Source: Planotetraspora silvatica (lineage in GTDB: Bacteria > Actinomycetota > Actinomycetes > Streptosporangiales > Streptosporangiaceae). From it: a stretch of DNA of 64,000 nt. Where the stretch lies: positions 232,340-296,339 of the forward strand of contig NZ_BOOQ01000013.1 of the NCBI RefSeq assembly GCF_016863315.1. Direction: 5' to 3'. Both the position numbers and the translations under genes were made by a program. Numbering within the stretch: the first letter of the stretch is position 1; the number at the start of each line of letters is the position of its first letter. Shown piece by piece: positions 45,640 through 54,585 of this stretch. Below the pieces are notes generated by a model. The model did no database searches. It worked only from the letters and a program-made list of their open reading frames with translations, and was not told the origin of the DNA.

Positions 45640-46076
45640 ACCATCGCGTCGTCGTCAACCGCGACGGCCAGTACTCGATCTGGCCGTCGGAGACGGATCT
45701 GCCCGCCGGGTGGGCGGCCGAGGGGCCCGCAGGCTCGCGGCAGGAGTGCCTGGAGTGGATCGACACGATCTGGACCGACATGCGTCCCTACCGGAGCCGC
45801 CTGCGGGAATCGCTGGCGGCCGCTCTGGAGAAGGCGTCGGACGGGCAGCTGACGGCAGCCGAGGTGCTGAGAGCGGACACGTCGTTCGTCGCGATGGGCG
45901 TGACGTCGCTCACCATGGTGCGACTGATCGACGTGATCGAGACGGAGCTCGACGTCATCGTGGACATGGACCACGACCCGCGCGTGCTGGAGGACCTCGG
46001 CTCCCTGGTCGACCACATCGCGGGGCAACGGCTGTCATCCGGCACGAGCGACGGCGATCCGGCGTCCGGTTCCTGA
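45636..46076 (+). CDS. MbtH-like protein fused to a carrier protein
   Basis: A 146-residue two-domain protein. Residues 1-51 form a full MbtH-like domain: NRDGQYSIWPSETDLPAGW and CLEWIDTIWTDMRP carry the conserved Asn, Ser, Trp-Pro, Pro-x-Gly-Trp and Trp-Thr-Asp-x-Arg-Pro residues that contact adenylation domains. Residues 55-130 are an acyl/peptidyl-carrier domain with the pantetheine site in AMGVTSLTMVRLI (Ser91) and an acidic helix 3. MbtH proteins are usually about 70 residues and free-standing. ATG 45636 overlaps the NRPS stop and has GAGGAGAG before it. The carrier could be a loading platform held close to the MbtH-activated A domains. Confidence 0.88.
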   Translation: MNHRVVVNRDGQYSIWPSETDLPAGWAAEGPAGSRQECLEWIDTIWTDMRPYRSRLRESLAAALEKASDGQLTAAEVLRADTSFVAMGVTSLTMVRLIDVIETELDVIVDMDHDPRVLEDLGSLVDHIAGQRLSSGTSDGDPASGS

Positions 46077-46163
46077 TCGGCGGCCTCGCGGAGTGGTCTC
46101 TCAGCGGGCCGGTCCCTGCTCGGCGCCTCGCCGGGCGGTCTCCCGGGCATGCTTCCGGCAGGC

Positions 46164-46189
46164 TTCAGGACTGGAACGTTCCGCCTGAA
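46164..46189 (+). terminator. Imperfect hairpin after the NRPS operon
   Basis: TTCAGG (46164-46169) and CCTGAA (46184-46189) flank GGAACGTTCC, giving a 26-bp palindromic element about 90 bp after the MbtH-carrier stop. It could end the NRPS transcript or act as an operator for the membrane-protein gene that follows. Confidence 0.4.
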
Positions 46190-46248
46190 ACGTGGTCGAA
46201 TGGATCAGCACCACCGGGCCGTTCACACCTTCGCGATAATCTGCCGCA

Positions 46249-46725
46249 ATGACATACTTTTTCCTCTTATGTCTGATACTTGCACCCTTTGTTTTTCTGT
46301 TGCTGGCCATTCGGCTGTCCTGGCGCGCCGTCCGTGCGCTCAAACGGCGGAGACTGCCGGGGCCGACACATGACTCGTCGCTGAGGGCGGCCGTCGAGGT
46401 GGCCGCGATGTCGGTGATAGGCGCGGGCCTGTGCTGGACGGCGGGTGTGGGATCCGGTTTCTACCTTCTCGACCCCGATGAGATCTGCGACAGATCGCGG
46501 CTCTCCGTCCCCGCTGCGGGTTCGGACGTCGTCACCATCGAGGAGCACCTGTCGCTGCCCGTGCGGCAGACCTGCGTGTGGGCCGACGGCGTCCGCTACG
46601 ACCTCGTCCCCTCGTGGGTGAATCCGATGATCGCCGTATTCCTCGTGGTGCTGGCCCTGAGCCTGGTGGTGTGCGTCGCCGGTCTCGTGACGCACCGGCG
46701 GCGTCTGCGGGCCGTACCGGAATGA
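46249..46725 (+). CDS. Hypothetical membrane protein
   Basis: A 158-residue protein with three hydrophobic helices (about residues 3-22, 47-70 and 124-146). Between helices 2 and 3 an extracytoplasmic loop has two Cys (DEICDRSRL, RQTCVWADGVRYDLVPSW) that could form a disulphide. No family is recognised. It follows the NRPS operon at 172 bp and may or may not belong to the cluster. Confidence 0.6.
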   Translation: MTYFFLLCLILAPFVFLLLAIRLSWRAVRALKRRRLPGPTHDSSLRAAVEVAAMSVIGAGLCWTAGVGSGFYLLDPDEICDRSRLSVPAAGSDVVTIEEHLSLPVRQTCVWADGVRYDLVPSWVNPMIAVFLVVLALSLVVCVAGLVTHRRRLRAVPE

Positions 46726-46762
46726 CACGGAATGACCTGGAAAGACGGGAGCCGGGAACCGC

Positions 46763-47413
46763 TCAGTGCGCGACTCGGATGCCGAGGGTCTGAGCGAGCA
46801 TCGGCGCCAGGTCGAGCAGTTGCACGCCGCTGATCGTCGCGCCGGCCAGCGCGTCGTACCCGTCCTTGATCCCCAAGCCGGTCGCCTGGGTGAAGTCGAC
46901 CTTGCTCATCCGCGCCTTGTCGAACCTCGCGTCCTCGATCAGCGAGCCGGGGAAGGTCACATCGGTGAGCGTCGCGCCGGCGAAATCGACCTCGGCCATC
47001 CTGCAGTTCACGAACGACACCTCCCGCAGCGTCGCGCCGCGGAAGTTGAGCGAGTCGAGCTTGCAGTCGTGGAACACGACGCGGGTCAACTCCGCGCCGA
47101 ACAACTGGATCCCCGCGAGCGCGCTCGCGATCACCTCGGCGTCCAGCCAGGTCGTCTCGCCGAAGTCGGAGCCCACCCATCTCACGCTGTGCATCCACAC
47201 GTCAGCGAAACGCACCCGGCGGTATCGGCCACTCGTGAAGGTCACCCCGGAGAACGCGCACTCGATGAACCGGGCGTCACCGGCGTCCGTCTCATCGAAG
47301 GCGTTCCCGTCGAACAGAGCGGTGTCGTAGTCCCCGGAGGGGACCAGGCGCCCCGCGTGCGGTTCGAGGTGCGATGCGAACGGCAGGTCGGCACGTTCAC
47401 GCGGTCGCGGCAT
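46763..47413 (-). CDS. Pentapeptide repeat protein
   Basis: A 216-residue protein with a right-handed beta-helix of pentapeptide repeats from about residue 35 to 185. A(D/N)LxX-type units with central Phe/Leu/Val recur every five residues, as in RFIECAFSGVTFTSGRYRRV, LNFRGATLREVSFVNCRMAE and ARFDKARMSKVDFTQATGLG. Members include DNA mimics that protect gyrase (Qnr, MfpA), but most have unknown roles. The last 25 residues (SGVQLLDLAPMLAQTLGI) leave the repeat and may form a capping or dimer helix. It is not clearly in an operon. Confidence 0.85.
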   Translation of the reverse strand: MPRPRERADLPFASHLEPHAGRLVPSGDYDTALFDGNAFDETDAGDARFIECAFSGVTFTSGRYRRVRFADVWMHSVRWVGSDFGETTWLDAEVIASALAGIQLFGAELTRVVFHDCKLDSLNFRGATLREVSFVNCRMAEVDFAGATLTDVTFPGSLIEDARFDKARMSKVDFTQATGLGIKDGYDALAGATISGVQLLDLAPMLAQTLGIRVAH

Positions 47414-47514
47414 GACCTACCTCCGTGCGGTCGGCGAAGACGTGGGTCGATCGTAGTGACCGGCCGCGCCGGAGGTGATCGCGGGGGCTGCCTGTACGGC
47501 AGGCCGCCGAGGGG

Positions 47515-48237
47515 TCACTGTGCGGATTCGAGGCTCTCCACGATGGTCTTGGTCAGCTTCACCCCTGCCGCACCCTTGTCCTTGCCGCTGGAGTTGTACA
47601 GCGTGGTCACCACGGCGTTGCCCACCCGGGCGGCGACGAGCGTGGTGCCGCCCTGCCAGGCCGGGGAGGTCTGGACCGCCTTGATCGCCTCGTCGCCCAT
47701 GCCGGGGACGGCGGACCTCACGATCTTGACCTTGGCCGTCATCCCATCCGATTTGTCGGTGAAGGAGGCACACGTGCCGAATGCCTTCCGGAGCGCCGAC
47801 ATCACCTTCTTGGCGTTGTCGCCGTGGAAGGTGTCGATCTCCTGCGCGAACTGCCCGCCCTGGCCGGGGCCTGTGTAGTCGTTCTGCGCGAAGCCGGCGC
47901 CCTCGATCCCGGAGGCCCGGATCCATGCGGTCTGCAAGAGGATCCCGCACACCTTGCTCCGCGCCACGGCGCCGGTCGAGTCCTCCGTGAGGATGTCGCC
48001 GGAGTTGCGCGCGCCGTCGGAGTTGAGCTTGAAGCCCTTCGGCATCGCGTCGGCGGCGAGCAGCATCGCGTTCAACTCGGCGCCTGTGAGGACTTTCTGG
48101 GCCGGCGCCTTAGCCGGGGGCGCGGCCGGGTTCTCGCTGCCGGCGGTGCCCCCGCAACCGCCTGCAGCGAGAACGACCAGGCCGGCGGCCGCGAGGATCG
48201 CGCCCATCCGGAGGGGGGTGTCGGCGAAGGTCTTCAT
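47515..48237 (-). CDS. Probable lipoprotein of unknown family
   Basis: A 240-residue exported protein. The start ATG 48237 follows GGAGAACC. A hydrophobic leader (MGAILAAAGLVVLAAGGC) ends in a plausible but imperfect lipobox at Cys28. A Pro/Ala linker and an alpha/beta sensor-like domain follow, with KVCGILLQTAW, QIDTFHGDNAKKV-like helices and a C-terminal RVGNAVVTTLYNSSGKDKG hairpin. This resembles actinobacterial PknH-sensor-like or DUF-type lipoproteins, but no family can be named. It is divergent from the second methyltransferase-kinase module. Confidence 0.65.
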   Translation of the reverse strand: MKTFADTPLRMGAILAAAGLVVLAAGGCGGTAGSENPAAPPAKAPAQKVLTGAELNAMLLAADAMPKGFKLNSDGARNSGDILTEDSTGAVARSKVCGILLQTAWIRASGIEGAGFAQNDYTGPGQGGQFAQEIDTFHGDNAKKVMSALRKAFGTCASFTDKSDGMTAKVKIVRSAVPGMGDEAIKAVQTSPAWQGGTTLVAARVGNAVVTTLYNSSGKDKGAAGVKLTKTIVESLESAQ

Positions 48238-48449
48238 TTCGGGTTCTCCAGACGTACGACCGCCGTTGACGAGATCAACTGAGCGCTTTATTCGTTGCTG
48301 TGATTGCCTAGCCAAGCAGATGTGCATTCAATTTACAACTCTCCCGCTTGTTCCTTCAATGTGTGCTTACGGGTAGGCTTCCCGGCATCCGACGCGAATT
48401 GAGGACCGGATACAGCGGGACGAGCGCCGGAGCGGGAGAGGGGCCGAGC

Positions 48450-50363
48450 GTGCAGGATGAAGCGACGGTGAGCGCCACGGACATCGCCCGGCTCGCAGGA
48501 GTCGGCCGGGCGGCGGTGAGCAACTGGCGTCGCAGGCATCCCGACTTCCCGCAGCCCGTCGGCGGCACGCCGATCAGTCCCGTCTTCGCCCTGCCCGAGG
48601 TGGAGACGTGGCTTCGCGACCAGGGCAAGCTCCGGGAGCTTCCGGTCGAGGAGTGGGCCTGGCAACAACTGCGCGCGGAAGCCGGCGACGATCTGCAACT
48701 GGGCGGGGTGCTCGCCGCCGCGGGAGACGCGCTGGTCAAGGAACATGCCGGCGAGACGATTCCCGGCCCGTCCGCGGCGCCGTCCGCCGCGCTGTCCCCG
48801 GGGAGCGGCGCGGCCGAGGCGGTGGCCGACCTGGCGGCCGAGTGGGGGGCGTCCCCGGCGTTCGAGTTCCTCCTGGGCCGCTACTGGGAGGCGCAGGGCC
48901 GTCGCGCCTCCGCCACTCCCCCGGATGTCGCCGCGGTGATGGCGGCGCTCGCCGGTGACGCCGCGACCGTCCTCGATCCGGCCTGCGGGACCGGCGAACT
49001 ACTCGTGGCCGCCGCCGAGAACGGCGCCGCGCGACGACTGCTCGGGCAGGACGCCGACTCCGGCACCACTGCCCTGGCCACCGTACGGCTGGCCCTGCGG
49101 CACGACGACGCGGCCATCCGCACAGGGGACTCCCTGCGCGCCGACGGCTTCCCGGACGTGCTGGCCGACGCGGTGTTGTGCGACCCGCCCTTCCACGTTC
49201 GGACCTGGGGACACGAGGAACTGACCGCGGACCCGCGTTGGGAGTACGGCCTGCCTCCCCGCCTGGAGCCCGAACTGGCCTGGGTTCAGCACGCACTGGC
49301 CCACGTGGCTCCCGGCGGACGGGCCGTGGTCCTGATGCCCGCGGTGGTGGCGGGCCGCAGATCTGGCCGCAGGATCCGGGCCCAACTGCTGCGCACGGGG
49401 GCGCTGCGCGCCGTCATAGCGCTCTCCGCGGCCCAGCACGTGTGGGTGCTGCAGCGCCCGGAGGGAGGCACACCGGCCACCCTCCTCATGATCGACGACG
49501 CCGACCAGGAGACGATCGTCTCTACCTGGGAGACCTACCGGAACGACCCGGAGCACGACGAGCCGGGAGTCAGCCGGGCCGTGCCGATCATCGACCTCCT
49601 CGACGAGGACGTGGACCTCACCCCGGCCCCTCACCTGTCCGCAACCGGATCGGAGCGGACGGCGGAGCGGTTCCTGGAGACCCACGACCGGCTGGCCACG
49701 CTGCTCGAGAGGCTCGGCGGGCTGCTGCCTGCCGTACGTCCGTCGGCGGATCAGGAGGGGTCGCCGTCCGTCCTGGTCGCCGAGCTCGCCCGAATCGGAT
49801 ATCTCGCGATTCACCAGGCGCCGCTGCGCAGGGACCAGGAAGAGGTCACCGGCGACGGGCAACCACTGCTCACCGCCGAGGACGTCATCGAGGGGCGGCC
49901 CGCCTCGGCCCGGGCGACGCCCGCGGACGGCCGCTGGATCGCCACCCGTGCCGGTGACATCGTGATCGCGGCGGCCGCCCACCGCTTCGCGGCCCGGGTC
50001 GTGGAGGGCGACGGCGCCCTGCTCGGTCCGCAACTGACCTTGCTGCGGGTCGACCCGGAACGGCTCGACCCGTACTTCCTCGCCGGAGTGCTGGGCAGTT
50101 CCGCCAACGCGCGCACGTCGACCGTACAGACGACGGGGACCACCGGCCGGGTGGACATCCGGCGCGCGCGGATGCCCCGGCTGCCGATCGAAGAGCAGCG
50201 CCGCTACGGCGTCGCGTTCCGGCGGATGGCGGAGTTCGAGTCCGCGCTGCGGTCCACCGTCGCCCTCGGGGAGGAGATGGCCCGGCTCCTGGCCGACGGA
50301 ACGGCCGACGGAACGCTCGTCCCGGCTCCGGGCGAGGTCCCCGTCCACTGGCCGTCGATCTGA
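48450..50363 (+). CDS. HTH-containing N6-adenine DNA methyltransferase; module 2
   Basis: A 637-residue paralogue of the protein at 8964-11087. It has the same order of an N-terminal HTH (DIARLAGVGRAAVSNWRRRH, residues 11-30), methyltransferase motif I VLDPACGTGELL (174-185), motif IV DPPF (245-248) followed by TWGHEELTADPRWEYGLPP, and a C-terminal specificity-like half (TAEDVIEGRPASARATPADG, GALLGPQLTLLRVDPERLDP, MPRLPIEEQRRYG). It lacks the linker inserted after motif I in module 1. GTG 48450 is chosen for the GGGAGAGGGG upstream. A Ser/Thr kinase follows after a 265-bp gap containing tandem repeats. Confidence 0.87.
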   Translation: MQDEATVSATDIARLAGVGRAAVSNWRRRHPDFPQPVGGTPISPVFALPEVETWLRDQGKLRELPVEEWAWQQLRAEAGDDLQLGGVLAAAGDALVKEHAGETIPGPSAAPSAALSPGSGAAEAVADLAAEWGASPAFEFLLGRYWEAQGRRASATPPDVAAVMAALAGDAATVLDPACGTGELLVAAAENGAARRLLGQDADSGTTALATVRLALRHDDAAIRTGDSLRADGFPDVLADAVLCDPPFHVRTWGHEELTADPRWEYGLPPRLEPELAWVQHALAHVAPGGRAVVLMPAVVAGRRSGRRIRAQLLRTGALRAVIALSAAQHVWVLQRPEGGTPATLLMIDDADQETIVSTWETYRNDPEHDEPGVSRAVPIIDLLDEDVDLTPAPHLSATGSERTAERFLETHDRLATLLERLGGLLPAVRPSADQEGSPSVLVAELARIGYLAIHQAPLRRDQEEVTGDGQPLLTAEDVIEGRPASARATPADGRWIATRAGDIVIAAAAHRFAARVVEGDGALLGPQLTLLRVDPERLDPYFLAGVLGSSANARTSTVQTTGTTGRVDIRRARMPRLPIEEQRRYGVAFRRMAEFESALRSTVALGEEMARLLADGTADGTLVPAPGEVPVHWPSI

Positions 50364-50383
50364 CGGTCGCGCGGCGTGTAGCG

Positions 50384-50441
50384 CGCCGTGTGAAGCGCGC
50401 CGTGTGAAGCGCGCCGTGTGAAGCGTGCCGTGTGAAGCGTG
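50384..50441 (+). repeat. 14-bp tandem repeat between methyltransferase and kinase of module 2
   Basis: Four near-perfect copies of CGCCGTGTGAAGCG with a 14-bp period (GTGTGAAGC cores at 50388, 50402, 50416 and 50430) follow the methyltransferase stop. The period is not a multiple of three, in keeping with a non-coding stretch. Confidence 0.85.
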
Positions 50442-50628
50442 TCGCGTGTCGCGTGAGGGGTTCGCGCCCGTTCGCCGGACGGGTCTCGACGGCTGGGTGA
50501 ACGGTGAGTGACGTCACCGCGGAGCGCGATACCTTCTGTGCAGGCTTCGGGCGATTCGCCCGGCCGCGCGCCTCGGCGGCCGCGACGAAGCCGTGCTGGA
50601 CGACGCCTCTGCGGTGAGGAGACGGAAC

Positions 50629-52080
50629 GTGGGGCACCACACGGTTCTGGCCGGACGCTACGTACTGCTGACGCCGATCGGCCGCGGCGGCATGGGCCAG
50701 GTCTGGGAAGGGCAGGACCAGCGGCTCGGACGCCGGGTCGCGGTCAAGATCCTCACTCGTGAAGTCCTGGCGGACCGCGCCGAGCCGAACGACCTGGTGC
50801 GCAGGTTCGCCCGCGAGGCGGCCGTCATGGCGGGTCTGCAGCACCCCGGTGTCCCCGCCGTGTACGACGCGGGAACCTACGACGGCGGGCTCTTCCTCGT
50901 CCTGGAACTGATCGACGGCTGCACACTCGGCGACCTCATCGCGGAGCAGGGGCCGCTCCCCGTCGCCTGGGCGGCCGGCATCGCGGCCCAGATGGCGGCG
51001 GTGCTCACCTCGGCCCACGAACGCGGGTTCGTCCACAGGGACGTGAAGCCGCAGAACGTCATGCTCACCCGGGACGGAACCGTCAAGGTCCTCGACTTCG
51101 GCGTCGCCGCCGTGCTCGACCAGGCCGGGATGTTACGGATCACGAGCACGGGAGAGACCATCGGCACTCTCGCGTACATGGCGCCCGAGCAGTTGCACAG
51201 CCGGGACGCGACCCCGCGCACCGACCTCTACGCCCTGGGCTGCGTCCTGTACGAGATGCTCGCCGGCGCGCCACTGTTCGAGGCGACCTCGCCTGGCGCC
51301 CTCATCCACAAGCATCTCTCGCAGGATCCCGCGCCCCTGCTCCGCGAGGACGTGCACCCCGAGCTGGAGACGCTGGTCATGCAGTTGCTGGAGAAGGAAC
51401 CGGCGGAGCGTCCCGCGGACGCCGAGGAGACCTACGACCGGCTCCTGCCGTACGTGGCGAAACCGGGGCCGCTCGGCGACGTCGACCCGGTCGCGAACGG
51501 GCAGAGCGGCATGCACCTCTACTCGCGCGTGCTCGTCCGGCTCTCCGGGGCGGCGGGCGCTCCGCACGCCGGGAGTGTGTACGACGCGGGTTCACCGGGC
51601 TCTGGGTACACCGGCCCCCCGTGGCCCGAGCCGGACGGAGTCCGTCCGGCTCCCGGGGGGTGGAGATCCTCCAGGACGACGCGCGATCCGTACGGCATGG
51701 GCTCCCGCTGGTACGGGACCGAACCGTCCGTCCCCCGCGGCGCCGGCTGGACGTTCACGCACAGCCTGTGGATCGTCCCGACCCTGCTGTTCGGCGTGGG
51801 CGCCTGGATGTCCTTCGCGTACATCGCGGCCCGCCACCGGCGGTTGTCCTGGCTGATCGTCGCGGCCGTCTATCTCGTGCTGCCGATCACCGCGTTCGCG
51901 CTGATCGACACCGGGCCGGAGCCGAAGACCCCGTTGGAGGACGACCCTCTCCAGACCACGATCGGCGTGGTCCTGATCCTCCTGCTGTGGCCCGCCGGAT
52001 TCATCCACGCCCTCTGGGTCAACGTGACCGTCCGGTTGCCGCTGCGCGGGCGCATGGAGGATGAACTGCGACGGCGCTGA
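50629..52080 (+). CDS. Ser/Thr protein kinase with C-terminal membrane segments; module 2
   Basis: A 483-residue kinase. The domain (about 10-285) is closely related to the kinase at 8032-8922, with [12 protein letters not shown], catalytic Lys40, [17 protein letters not shown] and [10 protein letters not shown], all intact. After a Pro/Gly-rich linker the C-terminus has three hydrophobic helices ([57 protein letters not shown]), so it should be membrane-bound, unlike the soluble module 1 kinase. GTG 50629 follows GAGGAG. It lies downstream of the paralogous methyltransferase and ends 18 bp from a convergent lipase gene. Confidence 0.9.
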   Translation: MGHHTVLAGRYVLLTPIGRGGMGQVWEGQDQRLGRRVAVKILTREVLADRAEPNDLVRRFAREAAVMAGLQHPGVPAVYDAGTYDGGLFLVLELIDGCTLGDLIAEQGPLPVAWAAGIAAQMAAVLTSAHERGFVHRDVKPQNVMLTRDGTVKVLDFGVAAVLDQAGMLRITSTGETIGTLAYMAPEQLHSRDATPRTDLYALGCVLYEMLAGAPLFEATSPGALIHKHLSQDPAPLLREDVHPELETLVMQLLEKEPAERPADAEETYDRLLPYVAKPGPLGDVDPVANGQSGMHLYSRVLVRLSGAAGAPHAGSVYDAGSPGSGYTGPPWPEPDGVRPAPGGWRSSRTTRDPYGMGSRWYGTEPSVPRGAGWTFTHSLWIVPTLLFGVGAWMSFAYIAARHRRLSWLIVAAVYLVLPITAFALIDTGPEPKTPLEDDPLQTTIGVVLILLLWPAGFIHALWVNVTVRLPLRGRMEDELRRR

Positions 52081-52098
52081 ACGGCCGGACGGCAGCCC

Positions 52099-53385
52099 TC
52101 ATCCGGCTGAGCGGCGCCGTGGCCCTGATGCCGAGTTCGCATCAGCGGCCGTCGAGCCGGCGTCGATTCCATGGCCGAACCGGTTGGCGACCCACGCGAG
52201 GATGTCCGGCATCGCGCCGTCGTCGATGCCGACGGTCTGGCCGGGGTAGGTGTCGTGCTCCAGGCCGGGATAAGTGCGGTAGTCGACCGCCGATCCGCTA
52301 CGGCGGAGCGTTTCGGCCACCTCGTCGGTCATCCAGGCGGGGATGACGGTGTCGGCCTGGCCCTGCAGCAGCAGAACGGGGCCGGCCACGCGCTGGGCGC
52401 CGGTGCTGTTGGTCTCCAGGAAGCGGGCGAAACGCGGGTCTGTCAGGTATCCGGGGCGTACCAGGTCCGGCCCGGTCAGGTCGCCGAAGACGGCGCTCAC
52501 CACGCCCAGGCAGCCGGTACGGGTGGTCTCCAGGCGGCTGACCGCCTCGGCGGTGAGCAGCCGCCTGGGGTCGATTCCCGGATCGCTGACGTGTGCGCCG
52601 GCGGCGATCAGGGCGATGAAGGCGCCCAGCCCCGGCCCGGTGGCTGCGTGTTCGGCGATCTTGTCCAAGCTCGCGGCCGGGGAGGTCACCACGGCGCCGC
52701 GATAGCCGTCCACAGGATGCCGTACCTGGCGTTCGGCGACGGCGAGCGCGGCGGCGCCGCCCTGGGAGTGCCCCCACAACACCCAACTGCGCGACAGGCC
52801 CGGTACGGCACGGCGGGCGGCCTGCAGCGCGTACACGACATCGTCCGCGGCCGCGGTCTTGTCGCCGAGCGCGTGCGCGCCGTCGGTGCCCAGCCCGGCG
52901 TAGTCGGGTGCGACGACGGCATAACCCCGGTCCAGGAAACGCGCCATCTGGTCACCGTGGTAGAGGTCGCGCATCAGGGACGGGGCGCAGTCACGGGCCA
53001 TGCCGCTGGTGCCGTGGGCGTCCACGACGACCGGCCACCCGCCGTGGGGGGAGGTACCGGACGGGACCAGCACGACAGCCGATGCGGCCACGTCCCGGCC
53101 ACCGGCGGTACGAGAGTGATACAGCAGGCGGGTGACGCGGGCCCCGGCGGGCACGGTGTAGCCGGTTGCGGGCTGCTGCCGGATCAGGGTGCCGGCCGGT
53201 GCCCGGCGCAACGGGCTGGGTGGGTCATAAAAGGCGGTACGGGGAAGCGCGTTGGCGCGCTGCTGCGCCCAGGCGCCCTGGCACCAGTCGTCGCAGACCA
53301 CATCGGCACGGGCGGGGGTCACAGTGGCGGTCACCGGTGCCATGACGGCCACGGCGACGAGCAGCGCGTTCAGCAGAGTCTTCAT
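52099..53385 (-). CDS. Secreted lipase / alpha-beta hydrolase (secretory lipase family)
   Basis: A 428-residue exported hydrolase. A signal peptide (about 1-27, ending ARA) precedes a mature enzyme with the nucleophile elbow GHSQGG, the oxyanion-side segment VDAHGTSGMARDC, the acid in LLQGQADTVIP and the catalytic His in YPGLEHDTYPG, in the order of the LIP/secretory lipase family. Two early Cys (VVCDDWCQG) may pair. The last 20 residues are polar. Substrates are probably esters of long- or medium-chain acids; no lipase-specific neighbour narrows this. Confidence 0.88.
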   Translation of the reverse strand: MKTLLNALLVAVAVMAPVTATVTPARADVVCDDWCQGAWAQQRANALPRTAFYDPPSPLRRAPAGTLIRQQPATGYTVPAGARVTRLLYHSRTAGGRDVAASAVVLVPSGTSPHGGWPVVVDAHGTSGMARDCAPSLMRDLYHGDQMARFLDRGYAVVAPDYAGLGTDGAHALGDKTAAADDVVYALQAARRAVPGLSRSWVLWGHSQGGAAALAVAERQVRHPVDGYRGAVVTSPAASLDKIAEHAATGPGLGAFIALIAAGAHVSDPGIDPRRLLTAEAVSRLETTRTGCLGVVSAVFGDLTGPDLVRPGYLTDPRFARFLETNSTGAQRVAGPVLLLQGQADTVIPAWMTDEVAETLRRSGSAVDYRTYPGLEHDTYPGQTVGIDDGAMPDILAWVANRFGHGIDAGSTAADANSASGPRRRSAG

Positions 53386-53428
53386 CAGGAGTGTTCCTTC
53401 GGATCGATGCTCACGCGTGGATCGATGC

Positions 53429-54373
53429 TCACGCGGCCTGGGCCGTTGTGTCTGTCAGTTCGGCGGCGAAACCTTCGCTCGCCGAGGCGTAGCGGGGCCG
53501 CCAGTCCAGGTGCAGCCGGGCGCGGGTGTTGGCGGCACCGCGCAGCTGGTTCATGAACGCCACGCCCCAGCTGCCGACCGCCAGCCGGGCCAGCGCGGCG
53601 GGTGCCTTCTTCGGCGCCGGAGCGCCCAGGACGGCGGCCAGTTCCGGCAGCCATTCCCACAGCGGCGCGGGGTGGTCGTCGACGATGTTCAGCACGCCGG
53701 TGACCTGGGGCTTGTCCAGCGCGGCGACCACGGCGCCCGCCACGTCGTGGGCGTGGGTGAAGGAGAACACCGCGTTTCCGCCGCCGACCAGCGGCACCTT
53801 CCCGGCACGCGCCTGCCGGACGAACGAGCCGTCGGCGGCGTAGATCGAGCCGGGCCCGTACAGGTGGCCCAGCCGCAGGACCAGCCCGCCCGCCTGGGTG
53901 GTCAGGTGTTCCAGCTCGGTCAGCGCGTCCAGCACCGGCCCGAACTGCTTGGGCGTGCCGGTCCGCCAGAGCGGGGCGTCCTCATCGGCGAACCCTTCTC
54001 CGGGCTGATAGCCGTAGGCCAGGCCCTGGCTGATGTGCCGCGCTCCGGGAGCCGCCTCGATCAGGTTCCGGGTGCCCTCGGTGCGCAGCCGGTTGGTCGA
54101 CGCGAAATCCCGGGCCAGATGCTTCGGGTCGATCTCGGCCGGGATCGCGGTGAGCATGTTCACCACCGCATCCGGCGCCGCCTGCCGTACCGCCCGGCGC
54201 AGCCCGTCCCGGTCCAATGCGTCGGCGACCACCACTCCCGCACCCGCCGCCTCCAACCCGGCGGTGTCGCCTTCTGGTCGGGTCAGAGCCAGCACCTCGT
54301 GCCCCACGGCGGTCAGCAGCGGAATCATCTGCTTCCCGATCACTCCGGTGGCTCCCGCGACGAGAACTCGCAT
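53429..54373 (-). CDS. NAD(P)-dependent epimerase/dehydratase (atypical SDR)
   Basis: A 314-residue extended short-chain dehydrogenase-like protein. The Rossmann motif VLVAGATGVIGKQMIP opens the sequence. The catalytic-region Tyr/Lys pair of classical SDRs is not clear, as in atypical SDRs. LRLGHLYGPGSIYA and FTHAHDVAGAVVAAL are typical of this group. ATG 54373 is preferred, with AAGGAG five bases upstream. It ends 43 bp before the lipase start and shares its direction, so the two may be co-transcribed. The substrate is unknown. Confidence 0.85.
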   Translation of the reverse strand: MRVLVAGATGVIGKQMIPLLTAVGHEVLALTRPEGDTAGLEAAGAGVVVADALDRDGLRRAVRQAAPDAVVNMLTAIPAEIDPKHLARDFASTNRLRTEGTRNLIEAAPGARHISQGLAYGYQPGEGFADEDAPLWRTGTPKQFGPVLDALTELEHLTTQAGGLVLRLGHLYGPGSIYAADGSFVRQARAGKVPLVGGGNAVFSFTHAHDVAGAVVAALDKPQVTGVLNIVDDHPAPLWEWLPELAAVLGAPAPKKAPAALARLAVGSWGVAFMNQLRGAANTRARLHLDWRPRYASASEGFAAELTDTTAQAA

Positions 54374-54585
54374 GATCACTCCTTGGTCCGTCCCGGCGGT
54401 CGCGCCGGAAGGCGTCGTTTACGGCAACCAGACGGGCCAGTCCTCCTCGGCGTGACAACCAGGGAAGTGACACGCATCACAATCGCTGGGAAGCGCTCCT
54501 CGGCACCCTCCAAGCAGGCTCTGCCTGGGCGGCATCAGGAACATGGGGCACGCCATGGTCGGTGAGCCGGCGTTAGATTCCAAGG

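Noticed and set aside
46249..46725. Immunity or tailoring gene of the NRPS cluster
   Set aside because: Only proximity supports it; a possible terminator at 46164-46189 separates it and no family is recognised.
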